The notes under the pieces were generated by a model, which searched no databases, had not been told where the DNA came from, and was given only the letters and a program-made list of their open reading frames with translations. Below are positions 1 through 11,048 of a DNA stretch of 64,000 bases, piece after piece (positions within the stretch are counted from its first letter, which is position 1; each line of letters begins with the position of its first letter). Made by a program: the position numbers and the translations under genes. Source of the DNA: Bicyclus anynana (lineage: Eukaryota > Arthropoda > Insecta > Lepidoptera > Nymphalidae); the NCBI RefSeq assembly GCF_947172395.1, contig NC_069093.1, positions 10,513,561 through 10,577,560 of the forward strand, read 5' to 3'.

Positions 1-43
1 ATTTGAAATCGGTTCACTAAATCCAGAGATTACCCCCTACAAC
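1..43 (-). mobile_element. Helitron fragment, family HelC
   Basis: The window opens inside a repeat. The segment ending AGATTACCCCCTACAAC recurs in the same orientation at 10874-10920. There it continues into a CTAG-type Helitron terminus, so this piece is read as an internal part of the same family, cut by the window edge. Confidence 0.5.
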
Positions 44-66
44 ACCATAAACATCTATATATAATA

Positions 67-145
67 ATGAAACACGGCTAAAACTCAGGTGATATTAGGT
101 TGGAGTATGCCCGACTAGTTTCGAACCCATACGGGGCCCTTAGTC
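67..145. repeat. Dispersed repeat, copy 1 of 2
   Basis: About 79 bp starting ATGAAACACGGCTA and containing GACTAGTTTCGAACCC matches 30933-31013 closely. It has a box-B-like core but no convincing box A and no coding capacity. The family is not identified. Confidence 0.6.
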
Positions 146-385
146 TGCCTGGTTCTTGCAACGAGGCATGATCCCCACTTCCGCGTTGCAAGAACCGTAT
201 TTCATAATCAATTAATATGAATAACACTCACGATAGTTTAAATTCTAAAATCTCTTTATAATATTAGAACAGATTCAAAGATTGGTAACTAAAATCCAAG
301 GTACAGTCTGATACAGTTTAAAATTTATGAAAGTATTCAGTACTTATACTGATTAGGTATATTATATTTTTGTTTCAAATAAATA

Positions 386-446
386 TTTTTTTTTTATTCT
401 TTACAAGTTAACCCTCGATTACAATTTCACCTGATGGTAAGTAGAT
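386..446 (-). mobile_element. S2 SINE, 3' tail fragment
   Basis: The T-rich run followed by TTTACAAGTTAACCCTCG is the 3' end of the S2 SINE read on the minus strand. Only the last 60 bp remain. Confidence 0.7.
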
Positions 447-641
447 ATATAGATATAGATGGTAAGTAGAAGTTGGGTAAATAAATTCTATAAATTAATA
501 AAAAAAAGTATTTGCGAATTTATAGAACGATTAGTATATAATAGAGTATTATTTCCTACATCCTACCAAAAAATGCATAAATGGTCTTTACCAAAAAAAA
601 AAAAAAACACATCGTAATGAAAATTAAGTGAGTCAAACCCC

Positions 642-820
642 GTTGACTGGCCGCCATTTTGGAGGCAAGCCAGCCACTCGGTACATTGCGGCTCCCTATG
701 AGCGCAACAAATTTGTTGTCGAAAAGTGTATTCCGTTTTAATTTAGCCATTTTGGCACGTACGCGACGGAATTGCAGATCATTTGTATAAGAAGGGCGAT
801 CTTATCACAAGTAAATTACT
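642..820. repeat. Dispersed repeat with short related ORF, copy 1
   Basis: This block matches 14968-15160 over its whole length. Both copies contain a minus-strand ATG reading frame (556-750 here) that begins MAKLK and shares the pattern TL-D, FVA, SRN, P-GW-AS. Shared ancestry of the DNA explains the peptide similarity. Nothing indicates a conserved protein, and no terminal repeats were seen. Confidence 0.6.
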
Positions 821-1782
821 TGAACATGCAACAAGGAAGCTAACTTCCTAAAGTTCCATCCCACTTATAATAGACAGGCCATAGAAAAAATATCTTTCTA
901 AATCGATGATGATTGGCTGGTCTATGAAGATTTCTCTCGTGTGTGTTTCGACTCCATCATGAGATCGACTCCAGACCTTTATAAAGTTGTAGTGCTTGCT
1001 ATAAAAAGGTTAATGGAGAAAATATAAAACGCTTTATTTGTCCATACAATTTTTGAAAGTTTTCCTCGATTTCTCCAGGATCCCATCATCGGATCCTGAT
1101 ATGGTGACAATGGGACCACTTCAGGAGTTTCAAACAAAAAATAAATTCAAAATTGGTTAAGAAATGACGAAGTTGTGAGTGACGAAGTTCTTTGTGAGGT
1201 AAAAAACATACGCGTCGAATTGAGAACATCCTCCTTTTTTTGAAGTCGGTTAAAAATGTGATAGGGTTACCGTCTCAATTCCCCAATCAGTCAATTCCGC
1301 GCTGATTAAAAACTTTGTTTTTTAAATGGCTAAAATAAATCTTATTACAAAAAAAAAAAATTTTGACCAAAACATTCTAAGTAGTTAAAACTTTGAGCGT
1401 CGGTATACAGTGAATGCTTATGTACGTATAACATAAAGTGAGCATGTTCGCTTTATTTTTGCTTTTATTGCATGTCTAGCGAGCGTAACATTACTTTCAG
1501 CCATGAGATGTAGCGTGGAGCTATCAACGTATAACCGTAAATATTTGCAGCTTTTATATATTATGTATATAAATTCTATTGGAATCCGAAGAGTTTTGTA
1601 ATTTTATGATGCGACCAGCTTAAGAGTAGGTACTCCATTCCATAGATTTTTATGACTTTGTATAAAAATTGTGTGGTGTGAATGTCAGACGATACATCTG
1701 AGATTTTTTGCTATAGTGAGAAGCTGTCCAGGAAAAATATTGATAAGAAAATAGGTTACATCTTAGTTTTATAGCAAATATA
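821..1782. other. Intergenic, no gene seen
   Basis: AT-rich DNA without a supportable ORF. Around 1070-1256 the phrases CTCCAGGATCCCATCATC and GTCGAATTGAG resemble a repeat I recognise from lepidopteran non-coding DNA. No second copy lies in this window, so the match rests on memory only. Confidence 0.35.
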
Positions 1783-1815
1783 GATAATTAATAATAATAA
1801 TAATAATAAATAATC
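1783..1815. repeat. (AAT)n microsatellite
   Basis: About nine imperfect AAT units. Confidence 0.8.
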
Positions 1816-1984
1816 TTTATTACCATACCAATTACTAGGCATACATAAAATCAATTGAATTTGAATTATTGTGCTTAAGCTTATAATACAAAAATGAAAT
1901 AACAAAAAAAAGAAACTAATTATTATTACTCGCCTACCTAGAAACATAGCAACTGGCCGCAAACTAATTACAGATATAGATATT

Positions 1985-2301
1985 TTTCTTTTTTTCTTTA
2001 CAAGTTAGCCCTTGACTACAATCTCACTTGATGGTAAGTGATGATGCAGTCTAAGATGGAAGCGGGCTAACTTGTTAGGAGGAGGATGAAAATCCACACC
2101 CCTTTTCGGTTTCTACACGACATCGTAGCGGAACGCTAAATCGCTTGACGGTACGTCTTTGTCGGTAGGGTGGTAACTAGCTACGGTCGAAGCCTCCCAC
2201 CACCCAGACCTGGACCAATTAAGAAAATCTCAATCAGCCCAGCCGGGGATCGAACCCAGGACCTCCGTTTTGTAAATCCACCACTGCGCCACGGAGGCCG
2301 C
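1985..2301 (-). mobile_element. S2 SINE, near full length
   Basis: A tRNA-derived SINE of about 315 bp. Read on the minus strand it begins GGCCTCCGTGGCGCAGTGG (box A) and has GGGTTCGATCCCCG (box B) about 45 bp later. The body contains CGATTTAGCGTTCC and CGACATCG in reverse, and it ends in TTGTAAAG plus an A-rich tail. It codes for no protein and would be transcribed by Pol III. It is one of the best reference copies of the family here, together with 22020-22335. Confidence 0.9.
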
Positions 2302-2895
2302 AAATATTGACATCATTAAAAAAATAATAATCATAGCGATGTTTGTTGAGGATTGTGACTCATCATGCATGTAAAATGTATAGAGTATGGTAGAGTGAGT
2401 ATGGTAAACTATTTACGGAAAAACATACCTACCTAGCCTACTAAACTACGTCATGAGCACCACCTTGACTACATTTACGCCTAGTATGAAGCATTAATGA
2501 GACAATAGTAGAGACGCGCAATCTAGTTTATGCATATTCACTTTTAGATATCTGAGTCGCCGTATCAAAAACTCACGTGATTTAGGTTAATAATTATAAA
2601 GCATAATTTATCAATTTTCCGATTTTAATTTACACCTTGAACGATTACCTATGTAATTACAATACATCGACATTTGCAATAAGCACCTAATCTCCATTTT
2701 GAAAAAAATATGTCTAGACTTGAAAAAAAAAATAAAAACACCTGACACATGCAGAAAGAGACTTCATTTTATTTAGATTTAAAAGATACTCTTGATACTT
2801 GAAAGGATGAAATGTTATTTTTTATCATATTAAATTGTAAACGGAAAATTTAATAAAAATTTCGCCCGGAGTTCATTGTTCTTTTTTCTCTTTTC

Positions 2896-2972
2896 ACAAG
2901 GGAGCGTCTGCTCTCAGTAATTTATTACTTAACGTCACCAACGGAGACAAATTTTCCTCAATAAATGTACGT
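2896..2972. repeat. Dispersed repeat (CAAGGGAGC family), diverged
   Basis: Resembles 13642-13760 and 20323-20430 in the order CAAGGGAGC, AATTATTAC-like, AACGTCACC, GGAGAC, ATGTA. It is the most decayed of the three. The element type is unknown. Confidence 0.4.
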
Positions 2973-3093
2973 AGGTATAGGGGCTGTAAATAGAAAGTCT
3001 TATATGACATATTCCCCTTTTTATGAGCCCTTATTTATTTATATAACGCTGGGCATATGTCAATTTGCGTTAACTGTCTCCCACGAGTATATG

Positions 3094-3291
3094 CTTTTTT
3101 TATTTTTTTTTTTACAAGTTAGCCCTTGACTACAATCTCACTTGATGGTAAGTGGTGATGCAGTCTAACATGGTAGCGGTCTAACTTGTTAGGAGGAGGA
3201 TGAACAACCACACTCCTTTTCAGTTTCTACACGACATCGTACCGGAACGCTAAATCGCTTGGCGGTACGTCTTTGTTGTAGGATGGTAACT
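3094..3291 (-). mobile_element. S2 SINE, 5'-truncated
   Basis: The 3' two thirds of S2, with a long T run at its left (A-tail on the minus strand). The copy breaks off before the tRNA-like head. 5' truncation is usual for LINE-dependent retroposition. Confidence 0.85.
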
Positions 3292-3559
3292 ATGCTTAGT
3301 GGTGCAGAACTGAAACCAACCTGAAGATTTATTAAGGTTTAATGATATTTTATTCTCACAAAGACTTTTGAAAACATAATTTAACTTCTAAAAGGAGTTT
3401 ACTTTGCTATAATAGTTGATGGCAGAAGCAAAGCCTACCTGATAAGGGGCTTTGTTATAAGTAACAGAACAAAAATCGCTTATAAGTAACAGAACAAAAA
3501 TTTACAGGACATGCTAGGAACACGTCGTATACTGTGATGTAACCTTAGGCATAAGAAAA

Positions 3560-3905
3560 ATCCTCAATAGCTCAGTGGTAAAGGGTCCAGACTCATTACT
3601 GAGAGGTGGTGTTTCGATCCCCGCCCCCTGAACTATTGCCGTACCCGCTCCTAACACAGTCTTTTCCGACGACGATAGCGACCCCGCACTAGAAAGTGCA
3701 GTGTTGGTAGACCCCCCACCAGGTGGACTTACGACATCAAGCGAGTTGCAGGAATTCGCTGGGTGCAGGCGGCTCAGGGTCGTGATGTTTGGAAGTCCAC
3801 AAAGGCCTATGTCCTGCAGCGGACGTTCTTCGGCTGATATGATGATGATGCATATTGGTCATATTTAAAAAATACGGCAAATATTACTTATTCTTAAAAA
3901 AAAAG
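3560..3905 (+). mobile_element. S3 SINE split by an RTE 3' end
   Basis: The S3 head begins CCTCAATAGCTCAGTGGTA (box A), followed by GTTTCGATCCCCGCC (box B) and CCGCTCCTAACACAGTC. The SINE stops near 3670 and resumes at about 3851 with CATATTGGTCATATTT and the A-rich tail. Intact relatives at 6632-6811 and 21649-21835 show that the two halves belong together. Confidence 0.8.
3671..3850 (+). mobile_element. RTE-clade LINE 3' end nested in S3 SINE
   Basis: Reading frame 3679-3837 is open for 52 codons and stops at TGA. It reads like the C-terminus of an RTE-type reverse-transcriptase polyprotein: the motif order VGRPPTRWT, DIKRVAG, RW-QAAQ, RDVWKS, KAYV. A tail of GATGATGATG follows the stop, as is usual for lepidopteran RTE copies. 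No reverse-transcriptase core is present. This is a 5'-truncated insertion with the least damaged RTE frame in the window, which suggests it is fairly recent. Confidence 0.75.
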
Positions 3906-4315
3906 GTAGGCAAAAATGCCTGTAACCGCCTCAGTAACCTAATTTACCCACTACTAATATATAGTCGTAGATTTATATTCACATTCGCACGTTCAGCTTA
4001 CATAAAAGTTAAAAGCACTTTTTGAATTAAAAGTATGTGAAATTCTATAACTTTGTCTCATGACTTTATTCGTTATACAGATTATAATTAAACGTTCCAA
4101 ATTCTCTCTTGTACGTACAGTCGGGCCACTACGGACCACTACCTCATTTTTTATGCAGATTACGTGAAGAAAAGTTTTACAATATCAGTCCAGGCGACGC
4201 CAGCGGGCCACTGAATAATCTCAAGGGACTTTTCTGTTACGTTTAGCTCTATTTGATTTTTATGCATTTCAAATGCCATGGTCATAGTAGCAAAGCTACA
4301 ATACCTTCACGGAAA

Positions 4316-4452
4316 GAGGCCAGCCTCTGTAGCGAAGTGGCACGTCGATTCTTTTTCTACGATCGCAAACGCTTCAAAAAATAAAAATGTTTGGGAATGA
4401 CAGATCTTGATCACGTGACTCATAGATTGTCGATAGCAAATGTCATTCCTAC
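4316..4452. mobile_element. M2 inverted-repeat element, half copy
   Basis: AAGTGGCACGTCGATTCT, the GATCACGTGAC centre and GATAGCAAATGTCATTCC all match 24506-24698. The right terminal arm is missing, so the copy cannot fold. Confidence 0.7.
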
Positions 4453-4467
4453 ATGGGCAGGCTTACG

Positions 4468-4545
4468 AGTGTTACCGAGAAGTCGTGGTTCAAACTCTGC
4501 CTGTTGGACTACAGTCGTACCCGATCCTTGCACAGTTTTTCGAAC
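4468..4545 (+). mobile_element. S3-like SINE remnant
   Basis: A decayed box B (GTGGTTCAAACTCTG) is followed by CAGTCGTACCCGATCCTTGC and ACAGTTTTTCGAAC, in the same order as in S3. The head and tail are lost. Confidence 0.45.
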
Positions 4546-5029
4546 TAATTGAATTTATGTAGTACCAACAAAAGTAGAAAGATAAACCGTGGACAAAGAA
4601 ACACTAATCCCCACAAGAGTTATCAGCCAATGACCCTTGGCATTACATTTTGAAACGATATCATTCTATTTCTATACTAATATTATAAAAAAAAGTTTGT
4701 AGTGTTTAAATTTTTTTGCCACTAGAAAGTCACATTATTTGTGAATGTCATAGGCTATATTTTATCACCGTATTCAACACTTGTACATAGTAAACACTAA
4801 TTGTAAAAAAAGGGTAAAACCAACCTTGAGGAAGTTTCAAATATCATAATTTTTTATAATCCCTATAATAGACCAATTGCAGCTGTAGGCACGACTTCTA
4901 TTGAAGAAAAACTTTCCACAATCATTTGAACTTTTTAATCAGTTACCCACAACCAGTCGAGCGGCTATCAACGAATAGGGATGATGACAGTTTTTTAAAT
5001 TGTATATAAATTAAGAGTATACTAATAGT

Positions 5030-5215
5030 AAAGCAATTTTGTAAAAGTAACAGGGTATCTGCGATCATTACTTTCGGAGCTACAGGGATTTAAAGGGTCA
5101 GATTTGCGGCGCTGCCGCGGATCCCTGAAAAACGCCCCATACAAAATGGCTCGAAAAAATGACGTCATTGGCAATGTAATGATCGTTAGATTTGTATGCG
5201 CGTTCAAACAAAATT
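5030..5215. mobile_element. Possible inverted-repeat element, GC-rich core
   Basis: CGATCATTAC at 5062-5071 is the exact reverse complement of GTAATGATCG at 5176-5185. The interior (GGCGCTGCCGCGGATCCC) is much richer in GC than its surroundings. A short foldback element is the simplest reading. No second copy is present to define the ends. Confidence 0.4.
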
Positions 5216-6245
5216 ACTAATATCTTTGTTATTTGTGCGTTTATCTTTATAGTTCACATATTAAAAAATGTCACATTTAATGTAAGGAAGCTAAAACTGT
5301 ATGAATTTTCATCTAATTACGATAAAAAAATTTTAGTAGTTTTTGAAATTTTATAATCTCATTTATTTTGCAAATATCCAGACAATCTTTGCTTTTTATG
5401 TATAAATTAGTTAACATTGACCGTATTTACCCGAATGTATCATAAAAATCAATATATTCAAACCTAGTCATCATCCCCATTCCCGTTAAAATAACCATAT
5501 CGCGATAAAAGGACATACTATTACTAATCTTTGTTGTGCTATCTACTTATCTATTGTGAGGTGACATATTGTGAAGAAAACCAACACACCAGCGGCCTTC
5601 CCATCGAGAAGACTACGGACCAGGCTTGGCTCCACGGGAAACTCAGTCGATTCAGGTCAGTGTTTGCAGCATATAGTCTTTTACGAAACACTAATTAACA
5701 TAGTTTTCTGATACTTATTAACATCAGATGAGATCGCTTTCAAGGGCTAACATGTCATTAACATTGTATAAAAGTATACCAAGAGACATCTTTGAGGTAT
5801 TGCTAAGAATATCAAATTAGTTACGTGATACGCGATGAATATGTTTTAAAAGGTAGCCCGCTGTATAAAATTTTATTATGCCGTGCCTAGCGGGACTTTT
5901 CTTTTACTTTGCTAAATATTTTATATGACAGGTATTAAACTTGCTAAAGGTAACTTTTCCATAACTAGTCCGAAAATTTTTGATAATATTTAAAGTATGT
6001 ACATAAAAACTGGCAAAATGTAAGCCACGTGGGCTTTGCGGCTTTTTAAAAAAATAAAAGGACTTTTATTAGTGCTTGAAAGAAAGAATGCCCCACCACC
6101 AAGATATAACTCATTCATAGTTTTGTACGACTCAACAAGAGTATCTAGAGAGAGAATAAAACACAAAGTCTGAGCCTGACCTTCAAAACGGAGCAGTTAC
6201 AAAAGATAAATGACATTTTCAAATATCAATACACATACACGGGAT
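5216..6245. other. Intergenic, one GC-rich patch
   Basis: Mostly AT-rich. At about 5565-5660 there is a GC-richer patch, open in more than one frame and ending at a donor-like CAGGTCAGTG. This could be a host exon, but no acceptor is convincing and no homology is recognised. Nothing else supportable is seen. Confidence 0.3.
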
Positions 6246-6601
6246 ATCTATCTATATATTTATAATGATATTTTTTTTGGATTTTTTTATCTGTCTGTCT
6301 GTCCGTGTTTTTTTGTTATTCGGGCATCGAGCTGAAACTACTGAATGAATTCAAATGAAACTTCGCACGGTTTAAGACCATAATACGGAAAAGGTAAAGG
6401 ATACTTTTTATTGCGAAAATAAAATGAGAAAGTTTGTATGGAAAGTCCTTCATTTTTAGAGTTACAGTTTTAAAAATTTGTTCATAAATCATAAAAAAAT
6501 ACGAAATATAATGTTAAAATTCAACTCCTACAGTGGTGAAATAGGGCGAACGAACGTTTACATTGATTTCCACGCGGACGAAGTCGCGGGCGTTCGCTAG
6601 T
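6246..6601 (+). mobile_element. HelB Helitron, non-autonomous, complete
   Basis: Starts with TC after an A and ends GCTAG before a T, as expected for Helitron insertion between A and T. The 3' subterminal sequence GCGGACGAAGTCGCGGGCG can fold into a short GC hairpin just before CTAG. The interior has no helicase or Rep coding sequence, so it depends on an autonomous partner that is not in the window. Confidence 0.75.
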
Positions 6602-6631
6602 ATTATAATAATTATCAGATGATTATTATTA

Positions 6632-6811
6632 TTTTTTTTAAAAAAGAATATTTGCCATATGTTTTATAATATGACCAATATTCCCATTCCCCTCCAACTA
6701 GTCGGAAAAGACTGTGCTAGGAGTGGGTACGACAATAGACTAACGGGGCGGGGCTCAAACCACCACCCCTCGGTGATGAGTCCGACCGCTCTTACCGTTG
6801 AGGCTTGAGGC
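6632..6811 (-). mobile_element. S3 SINE, near full length
   Basis: On the minus strand: GCCTCAAGCCTCAACGGTA (box A region), a GGTTTGAGCCCCG box B, TAGCACAGTC, CCGACTAGTTGGAGGGGAA, GGCAAATATTC and an A-rich tail. Confidence 0.85.
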
Positions 6812-7164
6812 TCTAAATGTATAATATGTTTTGCTACCTGTCACAAAAGTTGTATTTTGCAATAAAAATAGACACAGAACTCTTTTAGAAAACATTTTAG
6901 CGATTTTTCACTCCAATTTCATAAAGCAGCACCACACCGTGGAAGACAAAGCAAACCCGGCATCAAATAGTGGCGCATGTGCATGAAATCCAATCTCCCG
7001 TTTGGGGGAAACGCGTTTGTAACAAAGCGTGTCGGTAACTGTAAGTACTGCAATAGAAGGTCTCTTTTCTCTCCGGTTTGTATTTACATAGAAGTCTGTT
7101 AAATTCTTCCTATGGTACAAAAAGTTACAGTAAATTTTTAGGTACATATTTTTTTTTCTTATTT

Positions 7165-7395
7165 ATTTATTTGTCTTTTTTTTAATTTTTAACAATGTTG
7201 TTAATACAAAACACTATTAGTTTATAAAAAAACATCAACTCTTCCGCTGCGGGCCATTTGAGTGCCCAAGCAACCGGTGGTCAGGGCTCCAGAGTAAGGA
7301 ACCTCCTTGCAATACGTGCCGTCTCAAGAATCACTGCCTCCTGTATCCGCCTCTTCATCTAACAGTAAAGCGAAAGCTTCTTAAGTTGTTGGTCG
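7165..7395 (-). mobile_element. Non-LTR retrotransposon 3' end remnant
   Basis: On the minus strand a short frame (7281-7358) reads MKRRIQEAVILETARIARRF and ends after LTLEP. I recognise this as the C-terminal style of lepidopteran non-LTR reverse-transcriptase ORFs, but the clade is uncertain. T-rich stretches to its left may be the old A-rich tail. Frames upstream are broken. Confidence 0.45.
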
Positions 7396-8237
7396 AAGCT
7401 TGTCGCTATTAGATCATTGACTGAAACAACTATCCGAACAATAATAGTTTATATAATATTATGCATATGATTGTTTTATATTTACATTAACCAATCACAT
7501 CTAGCGCCATATAGCGTCAGCACAAGTCGACCGAATGATTCCGATAATAGTCGAGTGACGTCATATCGTTCTCAGACTACTCTTTCTTATCTATATAATA
7601 GTTTATGGTTGAGGGCGGATTGGAAATTTTGAGTAATTATCACCTACCCTCAGTTGGTTATTTTTTAAGGGAAATTATCGAACCGAAAATCTGTGATTTG
7701 TATGTTCAAGGAATTGAAAATAATATAAAAATATTCAAAATTTTCAGGTGAATCAAAATGTTAGCTAATTGCTTGCAAACTTAATAGAACTACCTGCCCA
7801 AAACGATTTTGAGACGCTTTAAGTAGATATAGTTAAAAATCTAAAAAACGGTGGATTTAGTATTGCATTTTACAATACCTTTAAAATTATATTATTATTT
7901 TTTTGCACCAAGACTGTGCTAATAAAATTTTAATTACTACTTTTTAATAAGAAAATAGTACCTTCCCTAACTTATTTCTTCTTCAAGGTAATTTTATAAA
8001 CGAATATTAATTTAGGCGTCAAGGAATATTCCGATGAGACTACAAAGATGATTTATGTTGCTTTAAATAGACGCGGATGATATTACTCCGGAGGAAAGGG
8101 AAGACTAAATTAAGTGAAGTCTCCAGTGAGAAGCCGTATTCGTTACTTTCTGGTTACTTACCTAATTACTTTTGATGTGAATTTCGGAGGTAAAATACCT
8201 GCCTTGTTTATGTTTTTTTGCGGTACATGTATCTACA
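7396..8237. other. Intergenic, no gene seen
   Basis: AT-rich, with no ORF, hairpin or repeat shared with the rest of the window that I can support. Confidence 0.5.
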
Positions 8238-8498
8238 TCTATATATATATATAAAAGAAAGTCGTGTTAGTTACTCCACTCATAACTCAAGAAAGGCTGA
8301 ACCGATTTAGCTGAAAATTGGCAGGGAGGTAGTTTAGAGCCAGGAGAAGGACATAGGATACTTTTTACTTTTTTTTTCATACTTTTTTTTACGGGTAGGG
8401 TAGGGTAGGGTAGGGTAGGGGTAGGGTAGGGGTAGGGTAGAGATAGTTGAAAGTTTACATCGAGTTTCACGCGGCCGAAGTCGCGGGCGTCCGCTAGT
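8238..8498 (+). mobile_element. HelB Helitron carrying a GGGTA array
   Basis: The 5' end is TCTACATCTATATATAT after an A. The 3' end is GCGGGCGTCCGCTAG before a T. AACTCAAGAAAGGCTGAACC is a typical Helitron interior phrase in Lepidoptera. A pentanucleotide array sits in the 3' third. Confidence 0.75.
8393..8440 (+). repeat. (GGGTA)n array
   Basis: Nine or so GGGTA units with occasional extra G. It is internal to the Helitron. It is not the insect telomere motif TTAGG. Confidence 0.9.
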
Positions 8499-8522
8499 AG
8501 ATGATAATTGTTACTTTACTGT

Positions 8523-8801
8523 TAAGCACGACTCTCTTCTAAGAATGACAGGGGTTAAGCCTTAGTCCACCACGCTGGCCCATTGCAGAATGGCAGACTT
8601 CACACACGCAGAGATTAAAAAAAAATCTCAGGTATGCGGGTTTCCTCTTGATGTTTTTCCTTCACGGTTTGAGACTCGTGATATTTTATTTCTTAAAATG
8701 TACATAACTGAAAAGTTGAAAGTGCGTACCACTGACCTGATTCGAACCTATACCCTCCGGAAATGGAGGCAAAGGACATATCCATCGGACAATCACGGCT
8801 A
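8523..8801 (-). mobile_element. S1 SINE, near full length, diverged
   Basis: On the minus strand: AGCCGTGATTG head, GGTTCGAATCAGG-like box B, CACGTGTCTC-like middle, ACACACGCAGAG in reverse and a GAGAGTCGTGCTT end. Several small changes make it one of the older S1 copies. Confidence 0.8.
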
Positions 8802-10044
8802 AGTGTTATTTATACCTAGATCAATGCCTTAGGTACGAATTAGCCCCTCTCTTGGCACCTTTCATATATGATACAAATGCAATTTCCATTAGCATTGAAT
8901 GCACTGTCTAATTAAAGAATTTGTTTTAAAACCTTATATCAAAATAGCTTTTGTAAGAGTTTTCGAAGTTTTGGGGATAATTGCACATTTAAGTAGTTAT
9001 ATAATTCAAAACGATTTGAAGTTTCTTGTGAAATTTAGTTTAGTTAGTTTTTCATAGCTTATTCCCACATTTATTGTCTCTAATGACTACCCCTAACATC
9101 TGGCCGCTCTAGACCCGGGCCTACTTGGCCTTCGGATAAATCCGCCACTGGTTACAGGGAGCTGCAGTATAAGCAAATCCCAACCGTATTTCAAAAATGG
9201 AACCTGCTATCCTGCTTCTATGTTCACAAAGCAAAACGAATTTTAACTCACCTGAAGCAGGTAAAATGTATTTTTATTAGGTGTGAATGTATTTTCAACA
9301 TAACAATTTCAAAAGGAAACGGAAAAGCTTACCATTTTATCACTTTATATGGAATGGAAAATGGATTCCACTTTATTTGAGACATGAAAATTGTTTCTAA
9401 TATTCGCCTAATTTTCGTTAGTGAAAAATGTTGTAACGAATACTTAATTCACTGTTGTTATATGCATTGGTTATATTATAAGATATTTATCTCAAATATG
9501 TTTGATTCAATAAATTAAATCAAAGGAACGTTGGATATTTCTTGAGTGATTCCGAGAATATAAATTTAAATTTATTCTACTATTGTGCAATTTAAATTCT
9601 TCATGCGGTTGGAAAAAAATTATTTATACCATCTATTTGTGAAACTTATTATATATTGTTCTTATTGTTCAGCTTACTTTTAGTAATGTAAATGCATAAG
9701 ATAAACTAATTTAGAGTTCCATACATTGCTAGAGTAGAATAATTAAACTATGCCATATAATATGTAACGAACATAAACACAATTACGAAATTTTCAATTA
9801 AATTTTACTTTTGCAGTGCGTCTTTAAAATTTTCAGTTCAGAATCGCATCATGTCAAGGGTCGTTTGTTGTCAGGGTCTTTCAGTTCGTTAAGGTATCAG
9901 GTTTTAGGTAATATCAAGTCTGCATGTTGTCCTGCAACCTTGTTTAAGGAACTTTATGATGTCCTGATCTATCTGTTGTAAATTAATTGTTGTCGCATTT
10001 GGAATTACACGCGTGTGACATTTAGGCGTATTAAACGGGTATGG
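8802..10044. other. Intergenic, no gene seen
   Basis: AT-rich. A short phrase at 9136-9158 (AAATCCGCCACTGG) resembles the M8 terminus at 55501-55521. No ORF is supportable. Confidence 0.45.
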
Positions 10045-10321
10045 AGCCGTGATAGCCCCAGTGGATATGACCTCTGCCTCCGATTTCGGAGGGTGTGGGT
10101 TCGAATATGGTCCGGGGCATGCACCTCCAACTTTTCAGTTGTGTGCATTTTAAGAAATTAAATATCACGTGTCTCAATTTCTTAATTCTCTGCGTGTGTG
10201 AAGTCTGCCAATCCGCGTTGGGCCAGCGTGGTGAACTATTGGCCTAACTCCTCTCATTCTGAGAGGAAACTTGAGCTCAGCAGTGAGTCGTATATGGGTT
10301 GATAACGACGACGACGACGAA
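10045..10321 (+). mobile_element. S1 SINE, near full length
   Basis: Begins GCCGTGATAGCCCCAGTGG (box A) and continues with GGGTTCGAATATGG (box B), GGGGCATGCACCTCC, TATCACGTGTCTC, GTGTGAAGTCTGCC and CAGCGTGGTG. It ends in a (GAC)n tail after ATGGGTTGATAA. The trinucleotide tail (GAT or GAC) is the family's 3' signature and differs from the A-tails of S2 and S3. Confidence 0.9.
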
Positions 10322-10773
10322 ACGGGATGACGAATCGTATTAAGCGTTAGGAAATGTATGAAAACATATCTCAAGCAGGGACTGGCGTAAAATGACGTAT
10401 TATGTGGGAAATCGTTTTAAGCGTGATTTTCTTAAGCGGATTCGACTGTATGTTTTGCCATATAGCAGGATCATAATCAAGAATGAAACGAAAATAAATT
10501 TATATCATTCCTAACAAGGTATACAAAATTTGTTTTCATTCTTTTATTTTGCAAATTTACTTTAATCAGAAGAACTCCGGTAGAACTTCGTCACTTTTGT
10601 AACTTTGATTGTGAGAAAAAATGTTTTACAATATCACTTAACGACGTCGAAGGGACTTTGGACATTTCTTCGGGGAGTTCTTTATATTACACTGGAATGT
10701 TCTCGTTTTTTTATAAACTTTAAAGGTCTGCGATTAAATAGCACATTTTGAAAATTAATTTTTTTATGTAATG

Positions 10774-10920
10774 ACTAGCCCCGCTCCGCGGTTTCACCTG
10801 CGTAGTTCCCGTGAGAGTGCGGGGATAAGGTAACACACACAGGCTCAAATAACGTGTCTTAATATTGGTATAAGAATTTTCCAAATCAGTTATGTAAAGC
10901 CAGAGATTACCCCCTACAAC
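10774..10920 (-). mobile_element. HelC Helitron 3' end
   Basis: On the minus strand it ends in a GC-rich hairpin region and GCTAGT. The interior ends with the AGATTACCCCCTAC phrase also seen at 1-43. The 5' portion is missing or unrecognisable. Confidence 0.6.
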
Positions 10921-11048
10921 TTTAGATATAGTAGTCTGAGATGGATATGACGTCGCTCGATCTCGTGTTAGCTTGTGCCGACGCTAGGTGGCGTAACTTG
11001 TTTCTGTAAAGAGTAGGGAGTTAGAGAGGGCTAGCGATCGGTTGGTGG

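Noticed and set aside
7281..7358. Short host peptide MKRRIQEAV...
   Set aside because: Its wording matches C-termini of lepidopteran non-LTR reverse transcriptases, so it is treated as a LINE remnant.
8393..8440. Interstitial telomere
   Set aside because: The unit is GGGTA, not the insect TTAGG, and it lies inside a Helitron.
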